Shown: positions 1 through 6,862, numbered from the stretch's first letter. The stretch is DNA of 8,589 nucleotides from Parabacteroides sp. (GCA_019411205.1 DXRF01000114.1:1-8589); one strand, 5' to 3'. Translations and numbers: made by a program. The notes: generated by a model not told the origin, from the letters alone.

Positions 1-2054
1 CCGCTATCCCCGGACAGGACATGGTGAACAAAGACCATCCGCAGGTGATCGAAATCTGGAACCTGGTGTTCATGCAGTATAACCGCAAGGCCGACGGCTC
101 GCTCGAACCGCTGCCTGCCCGTGTGATCGATACCGGTATGGGATTCGAACGTCTCTGCATGGCTTTGCAGGGTAAGACATCCAACTACGATACGGACGTT
201 TTCCAGCCGATCATCAAAGTGATTGCCGATATGGCCGGTACTGCTTATGGCAAGGACAAACAACAGGATGTGGCCATGCGTGTAATAGCCGACCATATCC
301 GTACGATCGCTTTCGCGATTACGGACGGGCAGTTGCCTTCCAATGCAAAGGCAGGCTATGTCATCCGCCGAATCCTGCGTCGTGCCGTCCGTTACGGCTA
401 TACGTTCCTGGATCGCAAAGAATCCTTCATGTATAAGCTACTGCCCGTACTGATCGAAACAATGGGAGACGCTTATCCCGAACTGATCGCGCAGAAGACG
501 TTGATCGAGAAGGTGATCAAGGAAGAAGAAGAATCTTTCCTGCGTACGTTGGAAACCGGTATCCGTTTGCTGGATAAGAAGATGGAAGAAACAAAGGCAG
601 CCGGAAAGAACGTGATCAGCGGTGTAGATGCCTTTACACTATATGACACATACGGATTCCCGTTGGATTTGACCGAGTTGATCCTGCGTGAGAACGATAT
701 GGAAGCCAATATCGACGAGTTCAACGTCGAGATGCAGAAGCAGAAGGACCGTGCCCGTAACGCTGCCGCCATCGAAACCGGCGACTGGGTGGTGCTGAAA
801 GAGGGCGGATGCAATTTCGTGGGTTACGACTTGTTCGAATGCGATGCCGAAATTCTGCGTTACCGCCAGATCAAGCAAAAGAACAAGGTCTTATATCAGA
901 TCGTTCTGGATCAGACTCCGTTCTACGCAGAGATGGGTGGACAGGTCGGCGACACCGGTTGGTTGATTGCTGACGACGAGACGATCGACGTGATCGACAC
1001 GAAACGCGAAAACAACCTGCCTGTACATCTGGTCACTAAATTGCCGAAAGATGTGACGGCGACTTTTACCGCCAAGATCGACGAGAAGAAACGTATCCAG
1101 TGCGAATGCAACCACTCTGCTACTCACCTGTTGCACGAGGCGTTGCGTGAGGTTTTGGGAACACATGTCGAACAGAAAGGTTCCTATGTCTCTCCCGACT
1201 CTCTGCGTTTTGACTTCTCCCACTTCCAGAAAGTGACGGACGAGGAAATCCGTAAGGTGGAAAAGCTGGTGAGCGAAAAGATCCGTGCCAACTATCCGCT
1301 GGAAGAGCACCGCAATATGCCGATTGCCGAAGCGAAAGCATTGGGCGCTATGGCCCTGTTCGGTGAAAAGTATGGCGATGAAGTCCGTGTGGTCAAATAT
1401 GGCAACTCTATCGAGTTGTGCGGTGGTACGCATATCCCTGCAACCGGCATGATCGGTTCCCTGCGTGTGGTTGGCGAAAGTTCCATCGCGGCAGGTGTTC
1501 GCCGTATCGAAGCGGTAACGGCCGAAGCGGCTGAAAACTACACCTTCATGTTGCAGGATTCCCTGCGTGAACTGCGTGCGATGTTCAACAATGTGCCGAA
1601 TCTGTCTCAAACCATCAAGAAGGCCATCGAAGAGAATGCCGAACTGAAGAAGCAGGTAAGCGACTACGTGAAAGAGAAAGTGCAGTTGCTCAAGAAAGAA
1701 CTGATCGCAAAAGCCGTTGAGCGCAATGGTGTCAAAGTGATCGCCTTCCGTGGCGAGGCCAGCGTGGATGCCATCAAGGACCTGGCTTTCCAAATCAAAG
1801 GTGAAAGCAATACGGAGGAAAAGGTTTTCTTTGTGGCTGGAATCAAAGACGGTGAGAAATGTGCGTTGATGGTTATGCTGAGCGAACCGCTGGTAGCCGA
1901 AGGCTTGAATGCCGGCAAACTGGTAAAAGATGCGGCAAAACTGATACAAGGTGGCGGAGGTGGTCAGCCTCATTTTGCAACAGCCGGAGGTAAGAATGTG
2001 GCCGGACTGGGTGAAGCCATCGAACACATCTTGGACGCTGCCGGTCTGAAGTAA
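1..2054 (+). CDS. alaS: Alanine-tRNA ligase, 5'-truncated by the window edge
   Basis: Class II aminoacyl-tRNA synthetase that charges tRNA-Ala with alanine and clears mischarged Ser/Gly through its editing domain; cytoplasmic. The reading frame is open to the first complete codon (position 3), so the ATG at 21 is internal; about 190 N-terminal residues (motif 1 and part of motif 2) should lie upstream, since family members are about 870 residues. Counting from the ATG at 21, the visible features are the end of the catalytic domain (VIEIWNLVFMQYNR, then motif 3 DTGMGFERL), the editing-domain HxxxH (HSATH, first His about residue 365), and CGGTH at 467-471, which completes the metal site. A charged helical linker follows near 530-560, then the glycine-rich C-terminal C-Ala domain with GGGGGQPHFATAGG. 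The stop is TAA at 2052-2054. No frameshift is seen. A palindromic repeat follows 20 nt after the stop; there is no classical U-tract terminator. Confidence 0.97.
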   Translation, partial: AIPGQDMVNKDHPQVIEIWNLVFMQYNRKADGSLEPLPARVIDTGMGFERLCMALQGKTSNYDTDVFQPIIKVIADMAGTAYGKDKQQDVAMRVIADHIRTIAFAITDGQLPSNAKAGYVIRRILRRAVRYGYTFLDRKESFMYKLLPVLIETMGDAYPELIAQKTLIEKVIKEEEESFLRTLETGIRLLDKKMEETKAAGKNVISGVDAFTLYDTYGFPLDLTELILRENDMEANIDEFNVEMQKQKDRARNAAAIETGDWVVLKEGGCNFVGYDLFECDAEILRYRQIKQKNKVLYQIVLDQTPFYAEMGGQVGDTGWLIADDETIDVIDTKRENNLPVHLVTKLPKDVTATFTAKIDEKKRIQCECNHSATHLLHEALREVLGTHVEQKGSYVSPDSLRFDFSHFQKVTDEEIRKVEKLVSEKIRANYPLEEHRNMPIAEAKALGAMALFGEKYGDEVRVVKYGNSIELCGGTHIPATGMIGSLRVVGESSIAAGVRRIEAVTAEAAENYTFMLQDSLRELRAMFNNVPNLSQTIKKAIEENAELKKQVSDYVKEKVQLLKKELIAKAVERNGVKVIAFRGEASVDAIKDLAFQIKGESNTEEKVFFVAGIKDGEKCALMVMLSEPLVAEGLNAGKLVKDAAKLIQGGGGGQPHFATAGGKNVAGLGEAIEHILDAAGLK

Positions 2055-2074
2055 GAAGAAAGAGATGTTCCCCC

Positions 2075-2162
2075 CTGCAGGAAATGATAGTTTCATGCAG
2101 GGAAAACTTTTGTTCCATGCCTGTGAAACTTTCGTTCCATAAGCATGGAATTTTCTTTTCCC
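2075..2162. repeat. Palindromic intergenic repeat, copy A (alaS-aroB)
   Basis: Four related units begin with GAA(A) at 2081, 2102, 2125 and 2148 (spacing 21, 23, 23 nt). Each is roughly GAAAC, four bases, GTTYC, and the first three continue into CAT(GC). The first three also fold as one element (2080-2138): GGAA pairs with TTCC, AGTTTCA (2089-2095) with TGAAACT (2124-2130), and CAGG (2098-2101) with CCTG (2120-2123), around an 18-nt loop (2102-2119) that is the middle unit. A competing hairpin pairs 2075-2084 with 2091-2100 (one mismatch). TTCCAT (2135-2140) pairs with ATGGAA (2145-2150). The array ends 3 nt before the TTTG box of the aroB promoter. The same architecture recurs at 8539 and beyond. 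The function is unknown: it could be a REP/BIME-like element, an RNA-processing or termination site for alaS, or a protein-binding array. Confidence 0.75.
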
Positions 2163-2165
2163 TGT

Positions 2166-2196
2166 TTTGATAATCGGATAACATATAATACCTTTG
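2166..2196 (+). promoter_or_regulatory. Bacteroidetes housekeeping promoter of aroB
   Basis: TTTG at 2166-2169 (the -33 box), a 19-bp spacer, and TACCTTTG at 2189-2196 match the known TTTG / TAnnTTTG consensus at the preferred spacing. Transcription should start about 2203, giving a leader near 23 nt before the ATG at 2226. This supports aroB as a transcription unit separate from alaS. Confidence 0.8.
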
Positions 2197-2225
2197 TCGC
2201 AACGATTATAATAAAAAAGGACATT

Positions 2226-3290
2226 ATGGCCGCTCAAAAAGTAGTAATCAGCAAGGATCTCAAAGCCGATTTGCAGGCATTCTTTGCTTCCATGAGTTAT
2301 GATAAACTCTTTCTCCTGACCGATACGAACACACAAGAAAAGTGTTATCCGCTGATAAAAGATATCCCAGCCTTGCAGGATGCCCCGGTCATTACCGTGC
2401 AGGCAGGCGATACGCATAAAGACATTGAACAGGTCGCTTGTATCTGGTCGCGTCTCTCGAACGAAGGGGCTTCCCGAAATTCACTTTTAGTCAATCTGGG
2501 CGGCGGCATGATTACCGATATGGGAGGCTTTGCCGGTGCGACTTTCAAACGCGGGCTGCGGACCGTCAATATCCCGACCACTCTGATGGCCTCTGTCGAT
2601 GCGGCTGTAGGAGGAAAGACAGGGGTTAACTTCAACGGTTTGAAGAACGAGGTAGGTTCTTTCTATCCTCCCGAATGTGTCTTTATCGATTGTGAGTTCC
2701 TGCGTACGCTCGACCGCGACAACCTGCTTTCCGGCTATGCCGAAATGATCAAGCATGCACTTATCAGTTCGATGGATATTTACGCTTCCGTCCTGCTGTT
2801 CGACCTCGATGCGAAGATCGATTATGCTTTTCTGAACAGGATGGTGGCCCAATCCGTAGCCGTAAAGGAACGTATCGTGGAGGAAGACCCGAAGGAGCAT
2901 GGTATCCGTAAGGCGCTGAACTTCGGCCATACGATCGGTCATGCCTACGAAAGCTTGTCCTTTAGGAAGAACCGTCCTTTGCTGCACGGTCATGCTGTTG
3001 CTGCCGGTATTGTCAGCGAATTGTATCTGTCTCATAAAGTATGCGGTTTCCCGATGGAGAAATTGAGTCAGGTCGTTTATTATTTGAAAGAGTATTATCC
3101 GGCTTTCGTGTTCGATTGTAAGGATTATGATGCCTTATACGAGCTGATGACGCACGATAAGAAAAATGAAGCGGGAATCATCAACTTCACTTTGCTTTCT
3201 CAAGTCGGTGACGTTCAGATAAATCGGCAGGTGAGCAAAGAGAAAATACTCGAATCCCTGGATTTTTATCGTGAAAGCTTTGGAGTATAA
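2226..3290 (+). CDS. aroB: 3-dehydroquinate synthase
   Basis: Second enzyme of the shikimate pathway: it converts DAHP to 3-dehydroquinate using NAD+ and a divalent metal (Zn/Co) in the cytoplasm, leading to the aromatic amino acids. The 354-residue product is the normal family length. In order it carries the glycine-rich NAD-binding stretch (GGGMITDMGGFAGATFKRG, near residue 95-115), PTTLMASVDAAVGGKTGVN, and the metal and active-site motifs: Glu in GYAEMIKHA, His in NFGHTIGHAYE, and His in LLHGHAVAAG. The start is the ATG at 2226, preceded by an A-rich tract with AAGGA. An in-frame ATG at 2145 lies upstream of the promoter and inside the repeat, so it is rejected. The gene has its own promoter. 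Its last codons contain the TTTG box of the following tRNA promoter. Confidence 0.97.
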   Translation: MAAQKVVISKDLKADLQAFFASMSYDKLFLLTDTNTQEKCYPLIKDIPALQDAPVITVQAGDTHKDIEQVACIWSRLSNEGASRNSLLVNLGGGMITDMGGFAGATFKRGLRTVNIPTTLMASVDAAVGGKTGVNFNGLKNEVGSFYPPECVFIDCEFLRTLDRDNLLSGYAEMIKHALISSMDIYASVLLFDLDAKIDYAFLNRMVAQSVAVKERIVEEDPKEHGIRKALNFGHTIGHAYESLSFRKNRPLLHGHAVAAGIVSELYLSHKVCGFPMEKLSQVVYYLKEYYPAFVFDCKDYDALYELMTHDKKNEAGIINFTLLSQVGDVQINRQVSKEKILESLDFYRESFGV

Positions 3291-3309
3291 CAAAAAATAG
3301 TTACCTTTG
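3279..3309 (+). promoter_or_regulatory. Promoter of tRNA-Pro, overlapping the aroB end
   Basis: TTTG at 3279-3282, a 19-bp spacer and TACCTTTG at 3302-3309 give a second full match to the Bacteroidetes promoter, with the same -7 octamer as aroB. The -33 box lies inside the last aroB codons. Transcription would start about 3316, roughly 11 nt before the mature tRNA 5' end. Confidence 0.8.
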
Positions 3310-3326
3310 CAGCCGTAAAACAAAAG

Positions 3327-3401
3327 CGGGGTGTAGCTCAGCCCGGTTAGAGTACGCGTCTGGGGGGCGTGTGGTCGGAAGTTCGAATCTTCTCACCCCG
3401 A
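3327..3401 (+). tRNA. tRNA-Pro (anticodon GGG)
   Basis: A complete cloverleaf can be drawn. The acceptor stem CGGGGTG (3327-3333) pairs with CACCCCG (3394-3400). The D arm is GCTC/GAGT. The anticodon stem is CGCGT (3355-3359) with GCGTG (3367-3371), including two G-U pairs. The seven-base loop CTGGGGG places anticodon GGG at 3362-3364. The T arm is GGAAG / TTCGAAT / CTTCT. The discriminator base is A at 3401. The next bases are CAA, so the 3' CCA is not encoded and must be added after transcription. It should decode CCC and CCU proline codons. A strong terminator follows 18 nt downstream. Confidence 0.95.
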
Positions 3402-3418
3402 CAATAGCTGAGTAAATA

Positions 3419-3457
3419 AAAAGAGACTTACTTGTAAAAGTGAGTCTCTTTTTTGTT
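3419..3457. terminator. Bidirectional terminator between tRNA-Pro and the HU-like gene
   Basis: A 15-bp stem (3419-3433 with 3438-3452, one G-U pair) has a GTAA loop and begins with AAAA and ends with TTTT. It is flanked by T-rich sequence on the + side and A-rich sequence on the other side, so it can stop both the tRNA transcript and the convergent HU-like transcript, whose stop codon is at 3461-3463. Confidence 0.9.
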
Positions 3458-3460
3458 TCT

Positions 3461-3736
3461 TTATTTGTTCATCTGCTCCAGCAGATGAGGAGCGCATTTG
3501 AAATGAATGATAGTCCTGGGAGACAGTTGTACGGCTGTTCCGCTTTTCGGGTTTCGTGCAGGGCGACTGGATTGAAAACGTGGTTTGAATGAGCCGAAAC
3601 CATGCAGGCAGATTCTTTGACCTCCTTTGACCTCCTGGATAATTACCTTTTGCATTTCATCAATTATCCGTTTGACATCTTTTTTGTCTAATCCTGTTTT
3701 TTGAGACAGGATGTTGATAAGCTGACTTCTGTTCAT
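3461..3736 (-). CDS. HU/IHF-family DNA-binding protein
   Basis: This 91-residue protein has the standard length of a single HU/IHF subunit, a dimeric DNA-bending protein of the nucleoid. An N-terminal helical part (residues 1-38) is followed by GFGSF at 46-50, which starts the beta saddle, and by the DNA-intercalating arm with RNPKSG at 61-66, including the conserved proline P63. The C-terminal helix ends in HLLEQMNK. The start is ATG at 3734-3736, preceded by an A-rich stretch without Shine-Dalgarno, as is usual in this phylum. No convincing housekeeping promoter was found upstream. HU, an IHF subunit, or one of the extra HU paralogues common in Bacteroidales cannot be told apart here, so no symbol is given. 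Confidence 0.93.
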   Translation of the reverse strand: MNRSQLINILSQKTGLDKKDVKRIIDEMQKVIIQEVKGGQRICLHGFGSFKPRFQSSRPARNPKSGTAVQLSPRTIIHFKCAPHLLEQMNK

Positions 3737-3971
3737 TTTAGTTTCGTTTGTAATAAAGTATATTTCGTTCTATATGAAAATCCATTAGTGCCGGTCGGTT
3801 ATCGTTTTTCTTGTGAAAAATAATTTTACTCACCTCTTAAACCGGAGATTCAATGTTTTGTTCGGGCGGAGTTTATAAAGAAAATTAATAAGGATATCTC
3901 CGTAGAATGAAAGGTTTTTGATAAAAAAGGGAAGGAGGGGTTACCGGTTAAGGTGTCTGTGAAAAAGCAAG
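3737..3971. other. Non-coding gap upstream of the HU-like gene
   Basis: AT-rich intergenic stretch with no supportable gene. It must contain the HU-like promoter, but no clean TTTG/TAnnTTTG pair is visible on the minus strand. The only structure noticed is a distant inverted repeat, CGGAGAT (3843-3849) and ATCTCCG (3896-3902), with 46 nt between. It is bounded on the right by the terminator hairpin at 3972. Confidence 0.6.
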
Positions 3972-4016
3972 AAGTGGAATAGTCATAACGATTGTTATGG
4001 CTATTCCACTTTTTTA
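3972..4016. terminator. Strong hairpin terminator downstream of the response regulator
   Basis: An 18-bp stem (3972-3989 with 3994-4011, one G-U pair) closes a GATT loop. On the plus side it runs into TTTTTT; on the minus side it is followed by the complement of GAAAAAGCAAG, also T-rich. It is best assigned to the minus-strand response-regulator gene, whose stop is 23 nt beyond the hairpin. The better U-tract faces the plus direction, where no gene is recognised upstream. Confidence 0.85.
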
Positions 4017-4038
4017 TAATATGTCGTTTTTCAATCTC

Positions 4039-4428
4039 TTACCAGTTTATCTGTGGCAAGAATTTGGAAATTGTTTTCTTCAGTTCGACGATATTGATGG
4101 GCTTGGTGATAAATCCGTTGCTTCCGGCAGCGCGGGCAGCTTCCATGTCATTTTCGAAGGCGTAGGCAGACTGCATGATAATCGGGATGTTTGTGTCTTT
4201 TTTCCTAATCTCTTTCAGGGCTTCCATACCATTCATCTCCGGCATTTTTATATCCAGCAAGATCAAATCGGCTCCTTTTTCAGCGAAGACTTTCAATAGT
4301 TCTAAACCGGTTCTGGCTTGCAGAATGTTACAGTGTCTTTTTAAGATGGTTTTTAATAGCAGGAAATTGCTTTCCTCGTCTTCTGCGATCAGAATAGTTA
4401 CGTTGTACTTGTCTTCGTTCGTGCCCAT
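4039..4428 (-). CDS. Stand-alone response-regulator receiver protein
   Basis: A single REC domain of 129 residues with no output domain, like the CheY-type or phosphorelay receivers that act by protein-protein contact. All active-site residues are present when counted from the ATG at 4428: acidic pair E16-D17 (ILIAEDEESN), phospho-acceptor D59 (LILLDIKMPEMNG), switch Ser at S87 (MQSAYA) and K109 (FITKPI). The closest resemblance is to receiver domains of Bacteroidetes hybrid kinases. No histidine kinase is adjacent, so its partner is unknown. A TTG at 4450-4452 would add eight residues, but the ATG at 4428 starts close to the domain edge and is preferred. The gene is divergent from a small uncharacterised gene and ends at a strong terminator. 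Confidence 0.92.
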   Translation of the reverse strand: MGTNEDKYNVTILIAEDEESNFLLLKTILKRHCNILQARTGLELLKVFAEKGADLILLDIKMPEMNGMEALKEIRKKDTNIPIIMQSAYAFENDMEAARAAGSNGFITKPINIVELKKTISKFLPQINW

Positions 4429-4476
4429 ATTTTTTATATTATCTGTGAACAAATTTCTGCATTAATTTTTACATAA

Positions 4477-4507
4477 CCAAATAGAATAGAACTTATTCTA
4501 TGTTTGG
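4477..4507. repeat. Dyad-symmetric site between divergent genes
   Basis: ATAGAATA (4481-4488) and TATTCTAT (4494-4501) form a perfect 8-bp inverted repeat around GAACT. The symmetry continues outward as CCAAA (4477-4481) and TTTGG (4503-4507) if a TG bulge is allowed. It lies between the response-regulator gene (-) and the small gene at 4717 (+). It could be an operator or a hairpin in the response-regulator leader; there is no U-tract. Confidence 0.6.
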
Positions 4508-4526
4508 AGGTCTGGTTCTCCTTGCT

Positions 4527-4546
4527 TATCATGAAATATCATGAAG
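4527..4546. repeat. Tandem 10-bp direct repeat with TCATGA half-sites
   Basis: TATCATGAAA is followed immediately by TATCATGAAG. Each copy contains the palindrome TCATGA, so the two half-sites sit one helical turn apart, on the same DNA face. This looks like a transcription-factor site in the divergent region, but nothing identifies the protein. Confidence 0.5.
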
Positions 4547-4596
4547 CCGGGATCGGATTCGTTTTTCATGTTTATTGAAAATAAAAGACCTGAAAG

Positions 4597-4627
4597 GTTG
4601 GAAGATCCGTGGATGTTTGTATATTTA
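4597..4627 (+). promoter_or_regulatory. Possible promoter of the small gene at 4717
   Basis: GTTG at 4597-4600, a 19-bp spacer and TATATTTA at 4620-4627 match the Bacteroidetes consensus at 3 of 4 and at all but the last G of TAnnTTTG. The spacing is right but both boxes are imperfect. Start of transcription would be about 4634. Confidence 0.35.
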
Positions 4628-4716
4628 GTGCATAAAACGAAGCAGCGAGATTAAACTTACAGCTTTCGGGAATGGTTATTAATGAAGAAACAAGTATAAC
4701 TTTAAAATCAAACATC

Positions 4717-4980
4717 ATGGGAAAGAGTCAATTAATTCACAACAATGAATTTCATTTGATTAATAAAGCTGAAATTCGCAAAGCTACAAGCAAATTGGTA
4801 GAATCGTTGAATCTGGCAGCAGGTTCGACAGACGGATTCGATATTTATAAGGTAGTGGACGCCTATTTTACGGACTTGGACAAGCGTTATGAAATGAATG
4901 CTTTGTTGGGTATCGGCGAAAGTTGCCAATATTACGGTGAGCAGGAACAGATGGAGGAAGCGATCAAAGAGATGGACTGA
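4717..4980 (+). CDS. Small uncharacterised protein (87 aa)
   Basis: I do not recognise this protein. It is soluble and mainly helical in appearance, with no signal peptide, membrane segment, cysteine pair or nucleotide-binding motif. The N-terminal third is basic/polar (KSQLIHNNEF, KAEIRKATSKLVESLNL) and the C-terminal part is acidic (GEQEQMEEAIKEMD). Start choice: ATG at 4717 follows an A-rich tract typical of Bacteroidales leaders. An in-frame ATG at 4672 would add 15 residues (MVINEETSITLKSNI) and cannot be excluded. Support for a real gene is the coding-like composition, the flanking terminator 31 nt after the stop, and the lack of any competing frame. It is divergent from the receiver protein, which may or may not be meaningful. 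Confidence 0.75.
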   Translation: MGKSQLIHNNEFHLINKAEIRKATSKLVESLNLAAGSTDGFDIYKVVDAYFTDLDKRYEMNALLGIGESCQYYGEQEQMEEAIKEMD

Positions 4981-5011
4981 GAAGCTTTCTCTATTTTTTT
5001 TCAGGTAATAA

Positions 5012-5050
5012 AAAAGGAGATATCCACATCCCGGATATCTCCTTTTATTT
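5012..5050. terminator. Bidirectional terminator between the small gene and rpsA
   Basis: A perfect 14-bp stem (5012-5025 with 5033-5046) with a 7-nt loop begins with AAAA and ends with TTTT. The T-rich flank on the plus side and the A-rich flank on the left let it end both the small plus-strand gene and the convergent rpsA transcript (stop at 5069-5071). Confidence 0.9.
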
Positions 5051-5068
5051 TATCTGAAAAGACGGTAA

Positions 5069-6862
5069 TTATTTACCAGCCAATTTTTCTTTCAGGGCAG
5101 CGAGTTCTTCAATGTCACCCAGCGTAGTCTTTTCAACCGGACCGGTTACCATTGCAGATTCTTCTTCTTTCTTACCTCCGCGTTTTGCAGATGATTTCTT
5201 TTCGCCAGCTTCTTTCTTAGCGCCTTTCTGTTCATCTTCGAAGATACGGCTGTGAGAAAGGATGATTCTCTTAGCTTCCTTGTTGAATTCGATCACCTTG
5301 AACTGCAGTTTTTCGTCTACCTGAGCCTGAGAACCGTCTTCTTTTACCAGATGTTTCGGAGTTGCGAACCCTTCTACGCCGTAAGGCAGAGAGATTACAG
5401 CACCCTTATCCAGCACTTCGATGATTGTTCCTTCGTGGATAGAACCTACAGTGAAGATTGTTTCGAATACATCCCAAGGATTTTCTTCCAGCTGTTTGTG
5501 GCCTAAGCTCAAACGGCGGTTTTCTTTGTCGATTTCCAGAACCTGAACTTCGATTTCAGCACCGATCTGAGTGAATTCTGACGGGTGTTTGATTTTCTTT
5601 GTCCAAGACAGGTCAGAGATGTGGATCAAGCCGTCTACGCCTTCTTCGATTTCTACGAATACGCCGAAGTTAGTGAAGTTACGAACTTTAGCCATGTGGC
5701 GAGAACCTACCGGGAAGCGAGCTTCGATATCTTCCCATGGATCAGCTTTCAGCTGTTTGATACCCAGAGACATCTTACGTTCGTCGCGATCCAGAGTCAG
5801 GATAACAGCTTCGATTTCGTCACCTACCTTCATGAAGTCCTGAGCAGAACGCAAGTGCTGTGTCCAAGACATTTCAGAAACGTGGATCAGACCTTCTACG
5901 CCCGGAGCGATTTCGATGAATGCACCGTAGTCAGCCATAACGACAACTTTACCTTTTACTTTGTCACCGACTTTCAAGTTCGGATCCAAAGCATCCCAAG
6001 GATGCGGAGTCAGCTGCTTCAAGCCGAGAGCGATACGTTTCTTTTCATCATCGAAGTCAAGGATAACCACGTTGATCTTCTGATCCAGCTGAACGATTTC
6101 TTCCGGATGAGAAACGCGGCCCCAAGACAGGTCTGTGATGTGGATCAAACCGTCTACGCCACCCAGGTCGATGAATACACCGTAAGAAGTGATATTCTTG
6201 ACTGTACCTTCCAGTACCTGGCCTTTTTCAAGTTTGGAGATGATGTCTTTCTTCTGCTGTTCAAGTTCAGCTTCGATAAGAGCTTTATGAGATACAACAA
6301 CGTTCTTGAATTCCTGGTTGATCTTAACGATCTTGAATTCCATTGTCTTACCTACAAATACATCGTAGTCGCGGATCGGTTTCACATCGATCTGAGAACC
6401 CGGCAAGAATGCTTCGATGCCGAATACGTCAACGATCATACCGCCCTTAGTACGACATTTAATGTAACCTTTGATGATTTCGTCTTTTTCAAGAGCTTCG
6501 TTAACACGATCCCAAGAACGTGTAGCGCGTGCTTTCTTGTGAGACAGGATCAACTGTCCTTTTTTGTCTTCCTGGTTTTCGATGTAAACTTCTACTTCGT
6601 CACCAATTTTCAGATCCGGGTTGTAACGGAATTCTGCCATAGATACAACACCGTCTGATTTGAAACCGATGTTTACTACAACTTCACGTTTGTTCATTGC
6701 AGTTACAGTTCCCATAACGACTTCTTTGTCCTTTACAGTGTTCAAAGTCTCGTCATACGTTTTTACAAGATCGTCCTTGCTTACCTGACCGTAAGAATCG
6801 CCCTTTTCAAGAGCATCCCAGTTGAAATCTTCAATGGGTTGAATGTTCTTTAAATTTTCCAT
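5069..6862 (-). CDS. rpsA: 30S ribosomal protein S1
   Basis: RNA-binding protein of the small subunit that helps capture and unfold mRNA, important in a phylum that rarely uses Shine-Dalgarno pairing. The 597 residues contain six S1 (OB-fold) repeats at about 44-112, 127-195, 212-282, 297-369, 384-456 and 471-540. Repeats 3-5 are the most canonical (GVDGLIHITDLSW, GVEGLIHVSEMSW, GVDGLIHISDLSW, each ending in a LGxKQL-like strand). Repeats 1, 2 and 6 are more divergent, as in S1 generally. The tail after 540 is highly charged and lysine-rich (near GAKKEAGEKKSSAKRGGKKE) and ends in a short helix, EELAALKEKLAGK. The start is ATG at 6860-6862. The gene is monocistronic, with its own promoter and a bidirectional terminator. 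Confidence 0.97.
   Translation of the reverse strand: MENLKNIQPIEDFNWDALEKGDSYGQVSKDDLVKTYDETLNTVKDKEVVMGTVTAMNKREVVVNIGFKSDGVVSMAEFRYNPDLKIGDEVEVYIENQEDKKGQLILSHKKARATRSWDRVNEALEKDEIIKGYIKCRTKGGMIVDVFGIEAFLPGSQIDVKPIRDYDVFVGKTMEFKIVKINQEFKNVVVSHKALIEAELEQQKKDIISKLEKGQVLEGTVKNITSYGVFIDLGGVDGLIHITDLSWGRVSHPEEIVQLDQKINVVILDFDDEKKRIALGLKQLTPHPWDALDPNLKVGDKVKGKVVVMADYGAFIEIAPGVEGLIHVSEMSWTQHLRSAQDFMKVGDEIEAVILTLDRDERKMSLGIKQLKADPWEDIEARFPVGSRHMAKVRNFTNFGVFVEIEEGVDGLIHISDLSWTKKIKHPSEFTQIGAEIEVQVLEIDKENRRLSLGHKQLEENPWDVFETIFTVGSIHEGTIIEVLDKGAVISLPYGVEGFATPKHLVKEDGSQAQVDEKLQFKVIEFNKEAKRIILSHSRIFEDEQKGAKKEAGEKKSSAKRGGKKEEESAMVTGPVEKTTLGDIEELAALKEKLAGK

Noticed and set aside
2145..2225. Upstream ATG extension of aroB
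   Set aside because: The ATG at 2145 lies before the predicted transcription start and inside the repeat; the extra residues are not typical of AroB. The ATG at 2226 gives the family length.
891..2417. A 508-codon open frame antisense to alaS
   Set aside because: It lies opposite a highly conserved synthetase, its predicted protein is Cys/His/Phe-rich with no recognisable domain, and it runs across the palindromic repeat and the aroB promoter. It is a by-product of the alaS codon bias.
4429..4452. TTG start extending the receiver protein by eight residues
   Set aside because: The ATG at 4428 already starts just before the receiver fold, and the added residues carry no family feature.
5585..6658. 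A 357-codon open frame antisense to rpsA
   Set aside because: The product is a repetitive Phe/Asp/Val-rich sequence that mirrors the repeated S1 domains on the other strand. No start signal or family match.
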